Part shown: in pieces, positions 60,523 through 64,000 of the stretch | How the letters are laid out: each line of letters opens with the position of its first letter | Numbering within the stretch: the first letter of the stretch is position 1 | Source: Streptomyces anulatus | GTDB taxonomy: Bacteria > Actinomycetota > Actinomycetes > Streptomycetales > Streptomycetaceae | Direction: 5' to 3' | NCBI RefSeq assembly: GCF_014650675.1 | Contig: NZ_BMVK01000001.1 | Span: 1 to 64,000, forward strand | DNA length: 64,000 nt | The notes under the pieces: generated by a model | Databases searched by the model: none | Seen by the model: only the letters and a program-made list of their open reading frames with translations | What the model was told of the DNA's origin: nothing | Made by a program: the position numbers and the translations under genes

Positions 60523-60679
60523 TACGAACCGAACCAAGCCGATCCGGTCTGAACCGTACGCGCCTGACCTGCGGGAACGCTTCCCGGGAGGGCATTGTCA
60601 GAGCCCGGTGGAAGACTGAGACGCAGATCACATCAGGGTGGTCCGGACGGCAGAGGCGACACCGGGAGAGGCGAGTGCG

Positions 60680-61090
60680 ATGACAGACGGGGCGAGCGGC
60701 GTTCCCACGATCTACCCGACGATCCTGTACGACGACGCGAAGGCCGCGATCAGGACGCTGACGCAGGGCCTCGGCTTCACCGAGGAGGCGGTCTACGAGG
60801 GGGAGAACGGCAGCGTGCTGCATGCCGAGCTGTCCTGCGGCAACGGCAGGGTGATGCTCGGTTCCAAGGGGCGCGAGGGACTGTTCGCGCAGGCGATGAC
60901 GGGCGCGGGCCCGGCGGGGGTGTACGTGGTGGTCGAAGAGGTGGACGAGCACTACGCCCGCGCCAAGGAGTTCGGCGTGGAGATCCTCATGGAGCCGACC
61001 GACCAGGACTACGGTTCCCGGGACTACATGGCACGGGACGCCGAGGGCAATGTGTGGAGCTTCGGGACGTACGCCCCGGGGTCCGGCTGA
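60680..61090 (+). CDS. VOC/glyoxalase-superfamily protein
   Basis: The 136-residue protein contains the paired beta-alpha-beta-beta-beta modules of the vicinal oxygen chelate fold (TIYPTILYDDAKAAIRTLTQGLGFTEE, and YGSRDYMARDAEGNVWSFGTY). Members include glyoxalases and bleomycin or fosfomycin resistance proteins. Which of these applies is unclear. The ATG at 60680 with GGGAGAGG upstream is preferred over a start 14 codons earlier. Confidence 0.88.
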   Translation: MTDGASGVPTIYPTILYDDAKAAIRTLTQGLGFTEEAVYEGENGSVLHAELSCGNGRVMLGSKGREGLFAQAMTGAGPAGVYVVVEEVDEHYARAKEFGVEILMEPTDQDYGSRDYMARDAEGNVWSFGTYAPGSG

Positions 61091-61112
61091 GCGGACCCCG
61101 GCGGCCGGCGGC

Positions 61113-62534
61113 TCAGGCCCCTCCGGTGTGCACCTGGAAGGCGGCCCGGCGGACCGCCTTGGCCAGGGCCGGGTCCGGGTGGGCCGCGGCCAGGGCGACC
61201 AGGACCTGGACGGTGCGCGGGTGGCCGACGGCCCTGACCTCGTCGAGCAGGGCCGGGACGGTGCCCTGGACGGCGGAGTCGAGGTGGCGCACCAGCAGCC
61301 CGGTCTCGCCGTGGTCGGCCACCGCGGCGGCCGTGTCGACCCAGAGCCAGGTGGCTTCCTCGCGGCTGAGGACGTCCTGGGCGTCGTCCGGGTCGTTGCC
61401 CTCGTACTCGGCGAGCCAGAGCAGCGCGTAGGGCCGCAGCGAGGGTTCGGCGAGCACGGCGCGGACCTCGGGCTCGGCGGGGGCGCCGACGACCCTCAGC
61501 GCCTCGAAGGCCAGTCCGCGCAGCAGCGCGTCCTCGCCCCGGGCGACGGTCAGCAGTTCGGCGACGGCACTGCCCACGGTGCGGGCGGCGAGCCAGGCGC
61601 GGTACTCGGCGCGGGCCGGGCCGGGGGTGAGCCGGGCGCAGCCGAGGAGCATGTCGGCGGCGGACTGCTCGATGTTTCCGGCCGGGCTCTGGGCGGCGAC
61701 GCAGATCTGTTCCAGCTTGACCCAGACCGCCCAGTTGCCGAGCGGGGTGAGGGTGGCGTGCCCTTTGCCGAGGGTCAGGGCCCCGACGGCGGCGAGGCCC
61801 TCCAGGGCCCAGTCGAGCAGCAGGGCGTTGAGGTCGGCGCTCCTGGCGGGTCCGGCGGCGGATTCGGCCGTCCCTGCCCGGGCGGCGGTCTCCGCCGGGG
61901 CGGGCGCGGTTCTGCCGGGCCCCAGGGGCACTTCGCAGCGCTCCTCCTGGAGTTCGGCGACGCGCTGGCCGAGAAGGTCCAGCAGTGCGGGGACGGTGAC
62001 GGGGCCCGCGGAGAGCTGGAGGAGGGAGAGCACCTGGGGCACGGCCTCGACGGCTTCGGCGACCGCGCCCGCCTCGATGTCGGCCGGTGCGGCGTGGACG
62101 AGCGACCAGGCGTCGAAGAGCGCCACCCAGCCGCGCAGGACGGCGGAGTCGTCCCGGTCCCAGGCGCGCAGCCGCCAGCCGGGGCGGGCGGTGTCGCCGT
62201 GCAGTTCGATCAGTCCGGCCAGCCGGGCCCTGTCCCAGCCGGCGCGGACCTGCGCCGGGGAGAGTTCCAGGGCGGTGGCCGCCCGTTCGAGGGCATGGGC
62301 CGCGAGCGGGGCGGCGGTGCCCGGCCCCGGCGTGCCGGCCGCCCAGTGGGCGATGCGCACGGCGTCGGCGAGCACCGCCCTGGCCTGGCGCGCCAGTTCC
62401 GTACGGGGCGGGGTGCCCTCGGGGGGCCGGGGAGCCGGCCTGGTACGCCGGGTCGTCACGGCCTTGCGGGCGGTGGCGAGGGGTCGCGGGCGGACAAGTC
62501 GCAGCCTGGAGTCGCGCGGAGTACGGGACGTCAC
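61113..62534 (-). CDS. Conserved hypothetical helical protein (473 aa)
   Basis: I do not recognise a domain. The N-terminal 50 residues are basic and Pro/Arg-rich. The rest is mostly helical with many Ala/Leu, and the second half has HEAT-like pairs (LLRGLAFEALRVVGAPAEPEVRAVLAEPSLRPYALLWLAEYEG). A scaffold or sensing role is possible. GTG at 62534 is chosen because the only earlier start is TTG without a ribosome site. An AGGAG lies 13 bases before the GTG, which is longer than usual. Confidence 0.7.
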   Translation of the reverse strand: MTSRTPRDSRLRLVRPRPLATARKAVTTRRTRPAPRPPEGTPPRTELARQARAVLADAVRIAHWAAGTPGPGTAAPLAAHALERAATALELSPAQVRAGWDRARLAGLIELHGDTARPGWRLRAWDRDDSAVLRGWVALFDAWSLVHAAPADIEAGAVAEAVEAVPQVLSLLQLSAGPVTVPALLDLLGQRVAELQEERCEVPLGPGRTAPAPAETAARAGTAESAAGPARSADLNALLLDWALEGLAAVGALTLGKGHATLTPLGNWAVWVKLEQICVAAQSPAGNIEQSAADMLLGCARLTPGPARAEYRAWLAARTVGSAVAELLTVARGEDALLRGLAFEALRVVGAPAEPEVRAVLAEPSLRPYALLWLAEYEGNDPDDAQDVLSREEATWLWVDTAAAVADHGETGLLVRHLDSAVQGTVPALLDEVRAVGHPRTVQVLVALAAAHPDPALAKAVRRAAFQVHTGGA

Positions 62535-62643
62535 GGGAGCAGTCTTGCTCCTGACGGCCCGAAAGCCCAAACGGAAGGCGTTTCACCGGTACGGGAAAGG
62601 TTCCCCCGGTGCGTCGGCAAGCGGGAGAGTTCACCCCATCGGC

Positions 62644-63771
62644 TCACATCAGGGGCGTGAGGAAGCGTCGCAGGGTCTCCTCGTAACGGGCCGGTCCGGC
62701 GTTCCACATCGACGCATGCGGAGCCTGCGTCACGGCGTGGAGGCTGACCAGGTCCGGACGGCGGGCGGCGAGCTCGCGGGAGGCGCCCCAGGGGGCGATC
62801 GTGTCGTCCGGGCCGTGCAGGATCAGGGTCGGGGTGCGCAGGGAGGCCGGCACCGAGGTCTCCAGCACCGGGGCGCCGTTCATCCCGGTCCTGCCCTGGG
62901 CGGCGCGGACGGCGAGCGGCAGCAGGGCGGCCGGGACGCCGCGGGCCGCCGCCAGGGCGCGCAGGGTGACCGGCCAGTCCAGCACCGGGGAGTCGAGGAC
63001 GAGGCCGCTGATCCGGTCGCGGAGCGGGGACTCGACCGCGGCGTACAGGGCCATGGTGGCGCCGGTCGACCAGCCGTGGACGATCACGTTGCGGGCCCCG
63101 CCGCGCAGCGCCCAGCGGAGGGCGGCGTCGAGGTCGCGCCACTCGGAGGCGCCGAAGTGGCCGAGTCCGTCCGCGGGGCGGGGGGCTCCGGGGTCGCCCC
63201 GGTAGGCGAGGTCGAGCACGGGGAAGCGCTGTTCGCGCAGGAATCCCATCAGGTTCATGGGGTGGGCCCGGGTGGTGCCGAGACCGTGCACGGTGATGAC
63301 CCAGGTGTCGCGCGCGCCGGGGACGTACCAGGCGGGCAGGGCTCCCAGCTCGCCGGGGATCTCGACCTCCTGGTAATCCAGACCGAGGTCGCTGCCCGGG
63401 TCGCCGCTGTACAGCGCGGGGGTGAGCCGCACTTTCACGCCCGGTTCGAGGACTCCCCGGCCGACGTTCTCCAGCCTGCGGACGACGGTGTCGGCGGCCT
63501 GGGAGGCCCCTTCGACGACGGGCCCGACGACCGCGTGGACGCCGGGTCCGGACAGGCCGTAGGTGCCGGGCCTGAGCGCCGAGAAGGACCGGGTCAGGGT
63601 GACCTGCCCGGCCGCCGTGGCGTGCACGGTGAGTCTGCGGTCGGCGGGGAGGGGACGTCCGGGCGTCGCCTTGAGGGCGACGTCGCTGGCGTACCGGCCG
63701 GCCGCGACCGCTGTCGCGCCGACGCCGAGGATCGTGGTGACGGCCGTTGCCGTCGCGGTTACCGGGCGCAC
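62644..63771 (-). CDS. Alpha/beta hydrolase
   Basis: The 375-residue protein starts with a membrane or signal-like segment (ATAVTTILGVGATAVAAGRY, about residues 8-26), followed by a family-specific N-terminal region. The hydrolase core has ITVHGLGTTRAHPMNL (oxyanion region), nucleophile elbow GWSTGATMAL, and a later Asp (GPDDTIAP) and His (QAPHASMW) to complete the triad. It may act at the membrane on esters or thioesters, but the substrate is unknown. GTG at 63771 has GGAG upstream. Confidence 0.88.
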   Translation of the reverse strand: MRPVTATATAVTTILGVGATAVAAGRYASDVALKATPGRPLPADRRLTVHATAAGQVTLTRSFSALRPGTYGLSGPGVHAVVGPVVEGASQAADTVVRRLENVGRGVLEPGVKVRLTPALYSGDPGSDLGLDYQEVEIPGELGALPAWYVPGARDTWVITVHGLGTTRAHPMNLMGFLREQRFPVLDLAYRGDPGAPRPADGLGHFGASEWRDLDAALRWALRGGARNVIVHGWSTGATMALYAAVESPLRDRISGLVLDSPVLDWPVTLRALAAARGVPAALLPLAVRAAQGRTGMNGAPVLETSVPASLRTPTLILHGPDDTIAPWGASRELAARRPDLVSLHAVTQAPHASMWNAGPARYEETLRRFLTPLM

Positions 63772-63836
63772 CGCTCCAGTGTCGTGGGGCCGGAGGCGCG
63801 CTGCCAGCGGACGGGGCCGTCCGGGGCGGTCGCGGG

Positions 63837-64000
63837 TCAGCCGGGCTGGCCGTATCCCTTGAGCGCCTCCGTCACCTCGTCCAGCTGGGCCGCGTCGAGC
63901 AGGGCCGGGGTGCGGCCGGGCACGGAGCTCGCGGTGAGCCAGAGCCGGCAGAGCCACTCCAGTTGGGCGGTGCGCTCGTAGGCCTGGTCGAGCGTGTCGC
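63837..64000 (-). CDS. C-terminal part of an unidentified gene running off the right edge
   Basis: The last 54 codons are visible. They form a leucine/arginine-rich helical segment (DTLDQAYERTAQLEWLCRLWL) ending with EVTEALKGYGQPG and TGA at 63837-63839. The steady third-position G+C bias supports a real gene. It is 65 bases upstream of the hydrolase on the same strand. The function cannot be judged from this piece. Confidence 0.7.
   Translation of the reverse strand, partial: DTLDQAYERTAQLEWLCRLWLTASSVPGRTPALLDAAQLDEVTEALKGYGQPG

Noticed and set aside
60570..60582. GGGAACGCTTCCC dyad as a LacI-type operator before the VOC gene
   Set aside because: The odd-length centre and absence of a regulator gene nearby make this too weak to list.

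Overview
The window is a stretch of high-GC actinobacterial chromosome and is almost certainly Streptomyces. The evidence is about 72 percent GC, dense GTG/ATG/TTG starts with GGAGG-type ribosome sites, a chaplin gene, a Gbn-like nucleoid protein, FHA-ABC fusions, and a TTA leucine codon near the start of one regulatory-type gene. From memory, the order chpE, queA-like, serB, fabI-fabG, tyrS, moaA, actP, dnaQ-like and gbn matches the conserved core around SCO1790-1850 of S. coelicolor. That match was not computed here. No tRNA, rRNA, CRISPR array, insertion sequence or prophage was seen.

Layout. 0-7.4 kb holds a base-excision glycosylase, a Spo0M-like arrestin protein, a YbhB/PEBP protein, an HNH endonuclease, a TauE/SafE permease, an SPFH-NfeD membrane pair and an ABC ATPase. 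7.4-7.9 kb is a repeat-rich intergenic island. 7.9-13.6 kb has a cysteine-free chaplin, a two-component system, an SDR-QueA pair whose QueA carries a 300-bp minisatellite at its N-terminus, and a secreted transglycosylase. 13.6-23.5 kb has a double-FHA ABC transporter, serB, sixA, a CynX-type transporter with its small partner and a divergent GntR regulator, and the fabG-fabI pair.

23.7-30.5 kb is the most unusual region. It is a two-gene operon of a 1,760-residue NTPase and a 505-residue protein ending in a HEPN-like RNxxxH motif. It sits between fabG and tldD like a cargo and looks like a biological-conflict (defence) module. 30.7-35.1 kb has tldD-pmbA, separated by a duplicated translational-coupling junction that creates a 29-codon ORF, then tyrS. 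35.2-38.1 kb has a cupin, a GlsB-type membrane protein, a DUF3099 protein, a candidate 6C-type small RNA with two C-rich loops, and moaA.

38.4-45.0 kb has an ActP-DUF485 symporter pair, a secreted subtilisin, an alcohol dehydrogenase with an apparent Rossmann-fold deletion, a lysoplasmalogenase and a sterol-desaturase-like enzyme. 45.2-48.3 kb is a NACHT-LRR (NLR-like) protein whose ninth codon is TTA, which suggests bldA-dependent expression of an immune-type sensor. 48.3-53.2 kb has a DnaQ-like exonuclease with a BRCT domain, a zinc-ribbon protein, SURF1, a GH15 hydrolase and an atypical SDR. 53.2-56.4 kb is an Asp23/AmaP envelope-stress cluster. The rest has a crotonase, gbn, an ABC-F protein, a YpfJ-type zinc peptidase, a VOC protein, an unrecognised protein and an alpha/beta hydrolase; a partial gene runs off the right edge.

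Most gene ends are marked by long perfect GC-rich inverted repeats without U-runs, the usual terminator style of this genus. Several operons use 4-bp ATGA/GTGA overlaps. All functions are assigned by reading domains and motifs by eye. No database search was possible.
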